Positions 16,676 to 26,289 of a DNA stretch of 64,000 bases are shown in pieces. The notes beneath the pieces are model-generated. The model searched no databases. It worked only from the letters and a program-made list of their open reading frames with translations, and had not been told where the DNA came from. The position numbers and the translations under genes were made by a program. The stretch comes from CBDCYS01 sp965224215 (lineage in GTDB: Bacteria; Acidobacteriota; Terriglobia; Bryobacterales; UBA6623). Within the stretch, counting starts at the first letter, position 1, and each line of letters opens with the position of its first letter. Location of the stretch: contig CBDCYS010000068.1 in the NCBI GenBank assembly GCA_965224215.1, forward strand, positions 326,398 to 390,397. The letters are read 5' to 3'.

Positions 16676-16858
16676 TTAGCCATCGGCGAACGGTGCGGCC
16701 TCGACCTGCTCTCCCGTCCTCCGAAGCCCTTCCAAGGTGGTTGTGTTGAGCGGAATTCCATCGCGCCGGTACTCTCCTTCGGTTTCCGCTTCGATCTCTC
16801 CGGGGACGTAGATCCTGTTGACTCCTTCGGCTCGGCGGCTGTTTTTGAATTGCTGGAT
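16676..16858 (-). pseudogene. C-terminal fragment of an Ldh2-type malate/lactate dehydrogenase
   Basis: Reading the minus strand from the IS1595 edge gives IQQFKNSRRAEGVNRIYVPG followed by EIEAETEGEYRRDGIPL and LEGLRRTGEQV to a TAA at 16676-16678. This is the characteristic end of the malate/L-lactate/sulfolactate dehydrogenase family. The preceding part of the gene lies at 17887-18023, on the other side of the insertion. Confidence 0.7.
16848..16858. repeat. 11-bp direct repeat at the left side of the IS1595 element
   Basis: AATTGCTGGAT here is repeated at 17887-17897, immediately outside the other inverted repeat. It is read as a target duplication; two further bases (TC) separate it from the left inverted repeat. 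Confidence 0.7.
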
Positions 16859-16860
16859 TC

Positions 16861-17886
16861 TGGTTATCCACTTTACTCTAGTTGGTGGGCTGGGGCTTGG
16901 TGATAATGTCTCGATAGGTCAAGGCCTTACGGAGAACCAACTGTTCGACGAGTCGGTGGAAGATCTTGCCTACGTGGCGGGACTTTCGACGGTTGAAGCG
17001 AAAGGTGAATGCATCGAGGTAGCCTTGCAGATGCACTTTACTCACCTTCCCTTGGTGCGTCGCTACCAACCAGCGCTTGAGCAGCGAGGCAACCAGGTGG
17101 ACATGCGCGAATTCCTCGGCGGCTATCTGCGAGTCTCCCGCTGTGTGGGTGACCCGATAGCGATAGCCGGCTTTCTTCAAGCCCCGGTAACCCCTCCAGC
17201 CGTCGCTATGGACCAGACTGCCTGACGCCACACAGTCGGTCACAAAACCCACCAGACTCGGTCCCGATGCGTCGGGGACATGACGCAGACGAATTCGCCC
17301 CATTTTGCGGCCCTGCAGTTCCACCGCAACCACAACCAAGGCTTTGCCCACCAGCTCTCGCCCGCGAACGTGCTTCTCCTTGCCGCCCAAGTAAGTCTCG
17401 TCGACTTCGACACTTCCGTCCAGCCGTTCCCGACCCAGCCGAACCATCCGCCTGCCGCAACTTCTGCAACATCAGCCAGGCGGTCTGATAGCTGCCCAGA
17501 CCGAGTTCACGCTGCAAACCCTTGGCGCTCAGCCCTGTTTTCTGAGTGCAGGCCAGCCACATGGCCAGAAACCAACTCCGCAGCGGCACCCGCGAGTTGT
17601 GCAGGATGGTTCCCGCCGTGGGAGAGGTCTGGCGTCGGCACCCGCTACAGAACATCGTGCCTCGTCGGGTCGTCCAACCCTTCGTGGCCGAGCAGTTCGG
17701 ACAAACGAACCCCGCTGGCCAGCGGACACCGAGCAGATACTCGCAGCAAGCTTGCTCGCTGGCAAACCGTTCAGTGAACTCCACCAGATGTTTTGGAAAA
17801 TCGTCGCTCAACAGACTCGGTCTTCGCCGCCAACAGCGCGAGTCCAAGGATAGCTTGATTCATCACTAGAGTAAAGTGGATAACCA
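16861..17886 (-). mobile_element. IS1595-family insertion sequence inside a dehydrogenase gene
   Basis: A 1026-bp element with perfect 22-bp terminal inverted repeats: TGGTTATCCACTTTACTCTA and the next two bases (16861-16882), and the complement at 17865-17886. It carries one zinc-ribbon transposase on the minus strand. The same 11 bp flanks it on both sides, and joining the flanks restores an Ldh2 reading frame (GIIQQF + KNSRRAEGV), which proves the insertion. Confidence 0.88.
16878..17847 (-). pseudogene. IS1595-family transposase, frameshifted
   Basis: The N-terminal part (17847 down to about 17450) has the zinc ribbon (CPNC and CSGC pairs) and SYQTAWLMLQKLR. The C-terminal part, starting about 17447 in another frame (MVRLGRERLDGS), continues with VEVDETYLGG (first Asp), VHSDGWRGY (second Asp) and THQGKVSKVHLQGYLDAFTF. 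In intact relatives these two parts are continuous; here one extra base near 17448-17452 splits them. The usual Glu in 'YLDEF' is Ala. A transposase made from the two halves would need a ribosomal frameshift, so the copy is probably dead or carries a sequencing error. Confidence 0.8.
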
Positions 17887-18023
17887 AATTGCTGGATAAT
17901 GCCGTCTACACTCTGCTTGAAGGTCCCAGCGTCGCCGAACGCCGCGATCCGAATGGCGATGAAGAGATGTCCGTCGCGACCTGGTTTGGCGCCTTCTTTT
18001 AGGCTGCCCAGTTGTTGTAGCCC
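17887..18023 (-). pseudogene. Internal fragment of the same Ldh2-type dehydrogenase
   Basis: Minus-strand translation gives IGLQQLGSLKEGAKPGRDGH, LFIAIRIAAFGDAGTFKQSV and DGIIQQF, the piece before the C-terminal fragment at 16858. Further upstream (higher coordinates) lies the next insertion sequence, and no remaining N-terminal part is visible beyond it. Most of the gene has been lost. Confidence 0.65.
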
Positions 18024-19590
18024 AATGATAATGTCCCCTTAAGCGCCCAATAGAAATGTCCCCTAATCTTAGGGTCCGAAGGAGGAGCCGAGATTGGAAA
18101 GGACATGGATGAACGACAAAGAGTTGAGGCGCGGCGAAGTGCTGAGCCGAGTGAAACGAGGCGATCTGAAATTGACCGAAGCGGCCGAGCTGCTTGAGCT
18201 CAGCTACCGCCAGGCGAAGCGGCTCAAGAAGCGTTATGGCGAGGGAGGAAGCAAAGCTCTGATGCATGGCAACGTCGGCCGCGCTTCGAACCGAGCCAAT
18301 GACAAACGCCGCGAGCAGGTTCTCGAGTTGGTGCGCGAGAACTACTGCGGCGAACCGCACGAGCGCTTTGGGCCGACGCTGGCGTCTGAACATCTGGCGA
18401 CTGATCACGGTCTCGAAGTGCCGCGCGAAACACTGCGGCGCTGGATGCTCGCCGGCGGCCTGTGGAGCCGCCGCCGCAAACGCAAGCCGCACCGCTCGCG
18501 GCGACAGCGTAAAGCGCACTTTGGCGAGCTGATCCAAGTCGATGGCTCGCACCACGACTGGCTCGAAGGACGCGGGCCGAAAGGTTGCCTGATGAACTTC
18601 GTCGACGATGCGAGCGGAGTGGCGCTGTGCCGTTTTTCGAACGAGGAAACGACTTGGGCGGCAGCCGACTTGCTCGGAGCCTGGGTGCGTCAATACGGCG
18701 TTCCGAAGGCGCTCTATTGCGACTGGGAAAACGTCTACCTACGCCAGCCGACCTCGCGTGAAGCGATCGAAGGCATCGAGCCCGAGACGCAGTTCGGACG
18801 CATGTGCGCCAAGCTGGGCATTGCGATCATCGCCGCTTCGTCACCGCAAGCCAAGGGCCGCGTGGAGCGCCATCACGGCACGCATCAAGACCGCCTGATC
18901 AAGAAGATGCGACTGCAAGGCATTGCTGATTACAAGGCGGCGAACCGCTATCTCGACGAGCAGTATCTGCCCGAGCACAACGCCAAGTTCGGCTGTGAGC
19001 CGTCGGCGGGAGCGGACTTTCATCGGCGCTTATCGAAGCGTTTGGACTTGAAGTGGGTGTTCTGCTTGGAGGCTGAGCGGGTGGTTTCCGGCGACCGGGT
19101 GGTGCGATTCGAGAACCGCTTTTTGCAGTTGAAACCGAAGCGCAATCAGGCTCTGGGGACAGGCGCGAGAGTCACCGTGCAGCAAGCGTGCGAGGGCGAG
19201 TTGCAAGTGGTCTACGACGACCGCGCGGTGGCTTTTGAGGAGATCGCCCGGCCGGCGCCGAAGCCGCGTCCCGAGCCGAAGCAACGAGCGGCTCGGCAGG
19301 GGAAAAAGCCATCGGCGGACCACCCCTGGCGCAAGTCGCTGCGATCGAAAAAACGCGCGGCGACGACATAAAAAACAAGGGCTATGGAAATGACGGGACG
19401 GATGGAAAGCGTGGAAAACCTCAGCGAACCGCGAAGCGGGTTCGTATCGCAGCGACAGGTTTCCCACCCTTCCCACCGTCCCTTGGAAATCGCTAAAGCG
19501 ATTCCCACATTCCCACAACCCCGACGACGATACTCTCATACATACTTACAAACAACAAAACCAAGGGGACATTTCTATTGGGCCTTGACA
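18024..19590 (+). mobile_element. ISNCY/IS1202-type insertion sequence, first copy
   Basis: Inverted repeats GCCCAATAGAAATGTCCCCT (18045-18064) and its complement (19564-19583) flank one transposase gene. A second AATGTCCCCTT word lies 20 bases outside the left repeat. Outer ends are approximate, and no target duplication is visible, which fits later rearrangement around the element. Confidence 0.75.
18094..19371 (+). CDS. ISNCY/IS1202-type transposase (HTH plus integrase core)
   Basis: The 425-residue protein starts at TTG 18094, which is preceded by GAAGGAGG at 8-base spacing; ATG 18109 is the alternative. The N-terminal helix-turn-helix region (LTEAAELLELSYRQAKRLKK) is followed by an rve-type DDE core: D in LIQVDGSHHDWLEG, D in ALYCDWENVYL, E in AKGRVERHHGTHQDRL. 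A basic C-terminal tail follows. The frame is intact, so the copy could be active. The transposase in the next IS (21488-22846) is a distant relative with the same motif order. Confidence 0.88.
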   Translation: MERTWMNDKELRRGEVLSRVKRGDLKLTEAAELLELSYRQAKRLKKRYGEGGSKALMHGNVGRASNRANDKRREQVLELVRENYCGEPHERFGPTLASEHLATDHGLEVPRETLRRWMLAGGLWSRRRKRKPHRSRRQRKAHFGELIQVDGSHHDWLEGRGPKGCLMNFVDDASGVALCRFSNEETTWAAADLLGAWVRQYGVPKALYCDWENVYLRQPTSREAIEGIEPETQFGRMCAKLGIAIIAASSPQAKGRVERHHGTHQDRLIKKMRLQGIADYKAANRYLDEQYLPEHNAKFGCEPSAGADFHRRLSKRLDLKWVFCLEAERVVSGDRVVRFENRFLQLKPKRNQALGTGARVTVQQACEGELQVVYDDRAVAFEEIARPAPKPRPEPKQRAARQGKKPSADHPWRKSLRSKKRAATT

Positions 19591-19855
19591 AAGAATTATG
19601 GCATCCGATGTGAGATGAATCCCAAGGCGATAGGTGCTCCGTTCGTCTATTCCCTGCCGATTGATCGACTGATCGCTTGAAAATGGTTAGAGGCCATGCC
19701 TCATTACCCGGACTCATTTGCCGCTGCCACGCCTGTCCCGTGGACAATGGAACCCTTAGAGAGGGAACTCATATCGAACCACAAAGCGGGCTCCCCGGAC
19801 TGGCGTCAGCCTTGAACCAGACCACCGTCGTGGATGATAGATTTGTAGGACCGCC
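19591..19855. other. Short stretch between IS and the racemase-kinase chimera, nothing recognised
   Basis: It contains only short open frames (for example a 39-codon frame from ATG 19696) without ribosome binding sites or recognisable products. Confidence 0.4.
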
Positions 19856-21099
19856 ATGCGGACTCGCGCACTCATCGATCTTGAATCGCTTGCCGCAAAC
19901 TACCAGAAGATCCGTGCCACGGTTGGGCCCTCGGTCACCGTTTTGCCGGTACTGAAAGCAGATGCTTATGGACATGGGGCGATCGAAGTTGTGCGTACTT
20001 TATCGAAGGCGGGAGCTGGATGGTTTGCGGTCTCTTGCCTGGGGGAGGGCGTTGCCCTTCGGCTGGCCGGGATAGGCGGCGAGATTGTGGTTCTGTGTGG
20101 CTTCCTTCCTGGCGAAGAGGCCGACGGGCGGACGTTTATCTCGATGGCGTATCTCGAGGGCCGGGAGTTGGCGGATGAGATCGCAGAGGGGCCGATGGAG
20201 GTCCAGCGCGTGCTCGATCTCGTGACTCAGTACGCCGACGGACTGGCGGAGGCGCACTCGAAGGGGGTTGTCCACCGGGACATCAAACCGGCGAATCTGT
20301 TTGTCACCCCGAACGGGCGGGGTGTGGTTCTTGACTTCGGCCTGGCGCAGCTTGCTTCCACGGATTCCAGGCTGACCCGCGAAGGAACGACGCTCGGCAC
20401 GGTCCACTATATGTCGCCGGAGCAGACCATCGGCACGGAGATTGACGCCGCAACGGACGTCTGGGCACTGGGCTGCGTGCTCTACGAAATGCTGGCCGGA
20501 GACCCGCCCTTCCGAGGACACTACGAGCAGGCGATCGTCTACTCCATCTTGAATGAGAAACCTGTACCGCTCGAGATCAGCTCACCTGAAGTGGAGGCCG
20601 TCATTCGGCGCTGTCTGGCCAAGGATCAAGGCGAACGCTATCAGGATGGCGAGGCGCTGCACCGGGCGCTTCGTGAGATCCAGCCGTCGTCGCGCACTTC
20701 GGGTGCCAGAACGCCCGCTGGGCCCTCCGAAGTTCCGCGTGTAGCCGTGTTGCCGTTCAAGACGTGGTTTGCTCGATGCGGCGACCAGCGCCCACCTGTG
20801 GACCGAGCGCTTCGACCGCGACCTCAGCACGACCGATATCTTCGCGGCCCAGGACGAGCTGACCGATCGCATAGTAGCCACCGTCGCCGACCCGTTCGGC
20901 GTGTTGACGCGATCGTTGGGCGCCATAGCAAAGGCGAAGCCGATCGACGAACTGACCGCCGATGAGTGCGTGTTGCGTTGGTTCTCGTACTTCCAGCAGA
21001 CGCGCCCGGAGGAGCATGCCGAGATGAGGACGGCCGTCGAGCAAGCTCTCGAACGTGAACCCAACCACGCCGATGCTCGGGCTTGTCTTTCCCTCTTGT
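19856..21099 (+). pseudogene. Alanine racemase N-terminus fused to a Ser/Thr kinase lacking its N-lobe; broken TolB-like module
   Basis: Residues 1-90 (19856-20125) are the start of an alanine racemase: IDLESLAANYQKIRA, PVLKADAYGHG with the PLP lysine K34, WFAVSCLGEGVALR and VVLCGFLPGEEAD. The frame then passes without a break into a Hanks-type kinase from its hinge onward: ISMAYLEGREL, HRDIKPANLF (140-149), DFGLAQL, GTVHYMSPEQ and DVWALGCVLYEML. The glycine loop and ATP-binding Lys are absent. After SEVPRVAVLPFKT (to 20764) about 220 bp of the TolB-like module are missing and the frame shifts; the remainder (LLDAATSAHLWTERFDRDL and on) runs to the IS at 21100. Both parent enzymes must be inactive. 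Confidence 0.85.
21085..21099. repeat. 15-bp target duplication, left copy
   Basis: GTCTTTCCCTCTTGT occurs here and at 22920-22934, on the two sides of the second ISNCY-type element. Removing one copy and the element restores the protein frame ACLSLLYLDEY. Confidence 0.88.
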
Positions 21100-22919
21100 G
21101 TCAACGCCAAGTAGAAATGTCCTATTCGCTGCCAAGTAGAAATGTCCGCTTTGGGGCAGGTGGCTGGAGAGGCGATGGTAGAGTGGTTGGCGTTGAGGGC
21201 AGGGTCGCGCCTGCTCTTGATGCTCAAGGCCGAAGCGATGGAGCTGGCTCCCAAGCAATCGGCTGAAGCAGACGACCCTCTGGCCTCCCGGTCAGAGGGT
21301 TTTCTGTTCGTGACAGAGATTGCTTTGGTGAAGCTTCGGAGCGGAGGCCTTGGGCTTCGCCAACGCGACGATCGCTGGGCGCCGTTTGCCCGGCGCTCCC
21401 CATAGCGTCTTGGTTTGGCAGCGACTGCCAACTCAGCGCATCGGCCCGATGGGCGCTCCGCATAGAGTCTTGGTTTGGCAGCGACTCCTAGTCCTGCGTA
21501 TCGCCTCGCCGAGCGCCGGATGCCTGCGCCGCTTGCCACACAGGCGGGCTGTCTTTCAGATCGAAGTCCTTCATCCAGTCGCTGCTTCGCTTGCCGGCAG
21601 CTTTGCCGCCAGCCTTCTCGGCCGCTGCCGCAGCGGGTTCCGCCTGGGCGCTCTTGGGCTGCGGGCGCTCCGATTGGGGCTGCGCGCCGCAGCGCTTCAG
21701 CGCCAGTTCGTGCTTGCCGCAGCGCGCGGCCAGGACGCCGTCCAGGCGTCTCTCCACCCGCCCTCGGCTGTTTCGCAGACCCGGCACAATCGCCTTGCGG
21801 TCGATTTGATAGCTCTTTCCCCGGAAGCGAATCGTGTAGTCGTTGGCGACCCGCCGCGTCTCGACCTGGCTCAGCGCCGAGTCCAGATCGTGCTCGGGAC
21901 CTAGCTCGCGATGCGCCTCGTCGGGGGGAGCCGGCTGCACCCGCAACGTGGCGTTCCACCAGGGCAGAAACTCGCTTTCCAGGTAGGCGTTGGCCTGTTC
22001 GATCGTCGTGGCCCCGGCCACCCGCAGACCCTTCACCAGGCGGTCCTGGGCGGTGCCAAAGCTGCGCTCGACGCGGCCTTTGGCCTGCGGCGAATAGGCC
22101 GTGATCGATTCGATGTCCAGCTCCTGGAGCGCCCGCCCGATCTGCGTGGGAGGCAAGAGCTTGGGATCCTCGCCGGCGCTGTTTTTGGGCGTGTTGACAA
22201 ACAGGCTGGCGCGGTCGGTGTAGAAGGCTACGGGTCGGCCGTTTTGTTCCAGATACGTCTTCAGCAAACGGCGATTCTCTTCGCCCGAGTCGTGCCGGAC
22301 GAAGCGCGCCAGCAACTCGCTGCTGGCGTCGTCGATCATGCCGATCAGGTACAGCTTCTCCCCGCGTCCCTCCAGCCAGTCGTGCTCGGAGGTGTCCCAT
22401 TGCACCAGCTCGCCGCGGCAACTGCGGCGGGGCCGCCACGGATGCGGGCGTCCTGACTTGCGGCGGCGGGGCTTCCACAGGCCCGCGGCGGCCATCCAAC
22501 GGCGCAGCGTTTCGCGGCCGACTTGGACGCCGTGGCGCTGCTCGAGATACTCCGCCGCCAGAGTCGGGCCAAAGCCGGCGTAGACGGGTTGGGAGAGGAT
22601 TGCCACGGCTTGTTTTTCCGCCTTGGCGCTGAGCTTGCGGTTGGACGCGCGGCCCCGCGCGGCATGGACCACGGCCTGGTCGCCTTCGCTGCGAAGCTTC
22701 GCCAGCAGCCGCCTCAGATGCCGTTCGCTGAGGCCCGTCTGCTGGGCGGCCTGCTTTTGCGTGATGAGTTTTTTGTCTGCTTTGCGCAGCGCCACCAGCC
22801 GGTCGCGCTCTCGTTGTGTCAGTAGTAGTTGTCCTTGCTTGCTCACCCCTCCAGGCTGACCTTGTCAATAGGACATTTCTACTTGGCACGTTTAGGACAT
22901 TATCACTCGGCAGCGACAA
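21100..22919 (-). mobile_element. ISNCY/IS1202-type insertion sequence, second copy
   Basis: A 1820-bp element bounded by a 15-bp direct repeat. Subterminal inverted repeats read GCCAAGTAGAAATGTCCT (left, about 21106-21123) and the complement (about 22871-22888). The GCCAAGTAGAAATGTCC word recurs once more inside the left end (near 21130-21147), and a GGACATT word recurs inside the right end. Long target duplications are a known property of the IS1202 group. It sits inside the TPR part of the kinase-like gene. Confidence 0.85.
21488..22846 (-). CDS. ISNCY/IS1202-type transposase
   Basis: The 452-residue protein has an N-terminal helix-turn-helix (QKQAAQQTGLSERHLRRLL), then the DDE core: ELVQWDTSEHDWLEG (D), AFYTDRASLFVN (D) and YSPQAKGRVERSFGTAQDRL (E). 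The C-terminal half is Ala/Gln/Lys-rich, and its tail contains WMKDFDLKDSPPVWQAA. The frame is intact. It is related to, but clearly diverged from, the transposase at 18094-19371, so the two elements arrived separately. Confidence 0.88.
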   Translation of the reverse strand: MSKQGQLLLTQRERDRLVALRKADKKLITQKQAAQQTGLSERHLRRLLAKLRSEGDQAVVHAARGRASNRKLSAKAEKQAVAILSQPVYAGFGPTLAAEYLEQRHGVQVGRETLRRWMAAAGLWKPRRRKSGRPHPWRPRRSCRGELVQWDTSEHDWLEGRGEKLYLIGMIDDASSELLARFVRHDSGEENRRLLKTYLEQNGRPVAFYTDRASLFVNTPKNSAGEDPKLLPPTQIGRALQELDIESITAYSPQAKGRVERSFGTAQDRLVKGLRVAGATTIEQANAYLESEFLPWWNATLRVQPAPPDEAHRELGPEHDLDSALSQVETRRVANDYTIRFRGKSYQIDRKAIVPGLRNSRGRVERRLDGVLAARCGKHELALKRCGAQPQSERPQPKSAQAEPAAAAAEKAGGKAAGKRSSDWMKDFDLKDSPPVWQAAQASGARRGDTQD

Positions 22920-25900
22920 GTCTTTCCCTCTTGTATCTCGACGAGTATCGCAATGACTACAATACGCTGCCCGACGCGCTGGACCGAGCCTTGAACGCTG
23001 CACAGCGTGCGGTGGAGCTCGACGCGACGAGCCCGCTCGCCTACCGGGCGCTGGCGGAAGCACACTACTTCCTGCGGGAGTTCGGTGCCTTCCGTCCGGC
23101 CGCCGATCGGGCGTTGTCGCTCAATCCGCGAGACACGAGCAACGTCGCCATGATCAGCCATCTGATTGCCTACGGTGGCGATTGGAGTAAGGGTATCTCG
23201 GTGAGTCGCAGGGTCCTCGCGCTGAACCCACACCACGCCGGTTGGTTGTACTTCGTATTCGTGTTCGATCACTATCGGAAGCGGGAGTACGAGAAAGCCC
23301 TCGATGCGGCCGAGAACATCAACATGCCCGGCTATCCACGGGCGAGCGGAGTTTTGGCCGCAATCCATGCTCAGCTTGGACGGGCCGAGTCGGCGCGGAA
23401 ACATCTGAAAACGTTTCTCGATCTCGTGCCCGATGTTGCACCTAGCGCACGGGTGGACTGGTGGTCAAAATGGTTCTTCTCCAGAGAGTTTGTGACGCAT
23501 CTCGTCGACGGCTTGCGCAAGGCGGGGCTCGAACCCGCCGACGAGACGCCCACGGCGAGCCCGATCGCCACTACCGTAGAGGCTTCAACGGCATCCTCCG
23601 AAGTCCCGCGCGTGGCCGTGCTGCCGCTCAAGACGCGCGCCGGCGACGCCGAGCTCGAGTCCTTCGGCGAAGGCTTGACGGAAGAGATCACCTCCGGTCT
23701 GTCGCAATTCCGCCACTTGGTTGTCGTGTCGGCGAGCGCCGCGGCCCGCTTCCAAGGACCTGCGGACCTCGGGGAGGCCGGTCGACAGCTCGACGCGCGA
23801 TTCCTGCTAGAAGGAAGCGCCCGGAAGACCGGATCGAACATCCGGGTGAGCGTTCAATTAGTCGACGCCACGAGCGGCGCTCATTTGTGGGCCGAGCGCT
23901 TTGACCGCGACCTCGGCGCCGCCGATATCCTCGCTGTGCAGGACGAGCTGACCGACCACATCGTGGCTACCGTCGCCGACCCGTTCGGAGTACTGACGCG
24001 CTCCTTGGTCACGCTGGTAAAAGCCAAACCGATCGATACCCTCACAGCCCACGAGGGTGTTTTGCGGATGTTCGGGTATTTGCAGCAAGTCCGATGCGAT
24101 CTGCACGTGGAGACCCGGGATGCCATTGAGGCTGCGCTGGAACGGGAGCCTAACCACGCGGATGTGCTCGCCTGTGCCTCGATCCTTTACCTGGACGAAT
24201 TCCACGGCGGTTACAACCCGCGTCCCCATCCTCTCGAGCGAGGCCTCAGAGCGGCCCAGCGAGCTGTCGAGCTGGACGCGACGAGTCAACTTGCCTACCG
24301 CGCTCTAGAGATGGCGCACTTTTTCCGGCGAGAGTTCAGTGCATTCCGCACAGCCTCCGATCGAGTGTTGGCGCTTAACCCTCGAGACACAAATAACGTC
24401 GGCATGATCGGAGTTCTGATTGCCGAATCGGGCGACTGGCAAGCCGGCCTCTCGGTTCTACGAAATGTCATGCGGTTGAACCCGCACCACGCGGGTTGGC
24501 TACACATCCCTTTCATGTGGGATCACTACCGGAAAGGGGAATACGAACAAGCGATCGAAGCCGCCGAGAAGATCAACATGCCGGGCTTTCCGTGGATGCA
24601 CTTGGCCCTGGCCGCCGCGCATGCTCAACTCGAAAGGACGGCCACTGCGGAAAGGCATCTCAAGACATTTGTCGGCATCGCGCCGGACTTTGCCCGGGAG
24701 GTGCGGGCTGAACTTTCCAAATGGTTTGTTTCCGAGATGGTGGAGCATGTCCTTGACGGCTTGCGTAAGGCGGGTCTCGAAGTTGATCGAGACGCTGGGC
24801 CGTCTGGGACTGGGCCAGTCACCGCAACTGCCGAGGCTCCGGCTGTCCCATCGGAGGTGCCCCGCGTCGTCGTGTTGCCGCTCAAGACGCGCGCTGGCGA
24901 TGCTGAACTCGAGTCCTTCGGCGAGGGCTTCACGGAAGAGATCACGGCCGGGCTGTCGCAGTTCCGCCACCTGGTCGTCGTATCTGCGAGTGCCGCGGCC
25001 GATCCCCAAGGACAGGCTGACGTGCGAGAAGTCAGCAAGAAGCTAGGCGCCCGATTCGTACTCGAAGGGAGTATCCAGAAGGCAGGATCGAGCATCCGGA
25101 TGAGCGTGCAGTTGCTCGACGCAGCGACCGGCGCCCACTTGTGGGCCGAGCGCTTCGACCGCGACCTCAGCGCCACCGATATCTTTGCGGTGCAGGACGA
25201 GCTGGCCGACCGCATCGTGGCCACCGTCGCCGATCCCTACGGCGTGTTGACGCGATCGTTGGGCACATTGGCAAAGGAGAAACCGGTCGACACGCTCACA
25301 GCCCACGAGTGCGTACTGCGGACGTTCGTCTATTGGCAGCAGGTGGTTCCAAATGAGCACGCTGAAGTGCGGACGGCCCTTGAGCGGGCGCTGAAGCTGG
25401 AACCCGACCACGCCGAAGCGTTCGCGTGTCTTTCCAGGGTGTATCTGGACGAATTTCGATTCGATTTTAATGTGTTACCCAATGCGCTGGACCGGGCCCT
25501 CCACGCGGCGCGGCGAGCCGTTGAGCTAGACGCGACGAGCCAGCTCGCCTACCGAGCGTTGGCGGAAGCTCACTACTTCCGGCGGGAGCTGAGCGCTTTT
25601 CGCCCGGCCGCCGATCGGGCCTTGGCGCTCAACCCGCGAGACACGAGCAATGTCGGCATGATAGGCAGTCTGATCGCGATGGCCGGCGACTGGCACAGGG
25701 GGTGCTCGGTGGTTCAGAACGTGATGCCACTGAATCCGCACCACGCCGGTTGGCTGCACTTCGTCTTCGTACACGATCACTACCGGAAGCGTGAGTACGA
25801 ACAAGCGTTTGAAGCCGCCGAGAAGATCAACATGCCCGGCCATCCCCCGGTGAGCATTGCCCTAGCCGCTATCAATGCTCAGCTTGGACGGGCCGAGGAG

Positions 25901-26125
25901 GCGCGGAAACATCTGATTACGTTTGTCGAGCTTGCGCCGCATGTTGCACGGAACGTGCGCGCGGAGGAGTCGAAATGGTGGTTCTCCGACGAGATTGTGG
26001 AGCATATCGTCGACGGTCTGCGAAAGGCGGGTCTCGATATTGATGGCGACGGCAAGACATCGGTGTTCGCGCCCCGGAAACACCGCAGCCGTTCTCCGGA
26101 AGGCAAGCCGAACAAGGCAAGCTAG
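22920..26125 (+). pseudogene. Downstream part of the interrupted kinase/TolB-like/TPR gene, with two full modules
   Basis: After the IS the original frame resumes at LLYLDEYRNDYN and runs to the TAG-terminated end at 26125. It holds the TPR part of module 1, then two complete modules of 418 residues each. Each module has a TolB/FlgO-like domain (VPRVAVLPLKTRAGDAELES, then GAHLWAERFDRDL) and TPR units (AVELDATSQLAYRALAEAHYF, ALNPRDTSNVGMIG, LNPHHAGWLHF). An open frame that begins inside the IS (22829) spans it all, but only by chance. In intact relatives such repeats form the sensory or scaffold part of protein kinases or adenylate cyclases. Without its kinase it may be silent, or expressed from an IS promoter. 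Confidence 0.8.
23600..26107 (+). repeat. Two tandem copies of a 1254-bp TolB-like/TPR module
   Basis: The module start (GAAGTCCCGCGCGTGG or its variant) is at 23600 and again at 24854, exactly 1254 bp or 418 codons apart, and the second copy ends with the gene. A third, damaged module begins at 20729 and resumes after the IS. Copies have diverged at many silent and some coding positions, so the duplication is old but still in register. Confidence 0.85.
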
Positions 26126-26289
26126 CCGAGTGACGTGGTGCGCGACCGCTACCAGGCAAGCGATGCGCGGCACCCTACCAGCGTGCTAGTGCGATGCTCA
26201 GATGCAAAACTGAGGCTCTTTCGGTTTCTCCCCCAGTTCTTCCTCGTTCCTGCGTACAACACGACGCTGCGCGGCTTTATCATAGGGAC

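Noticed and set aside
19384..19680. 98-codon plus-strand frame across the IS right end
   Set aside because: It spans the inverted repeat of the IS and has no recognisable product.
20757..23063. 768-codon minus-strand frame
   Set aside because: It is mostly a shadow of the IS transposase frame and antisense to kinase-like remnants.
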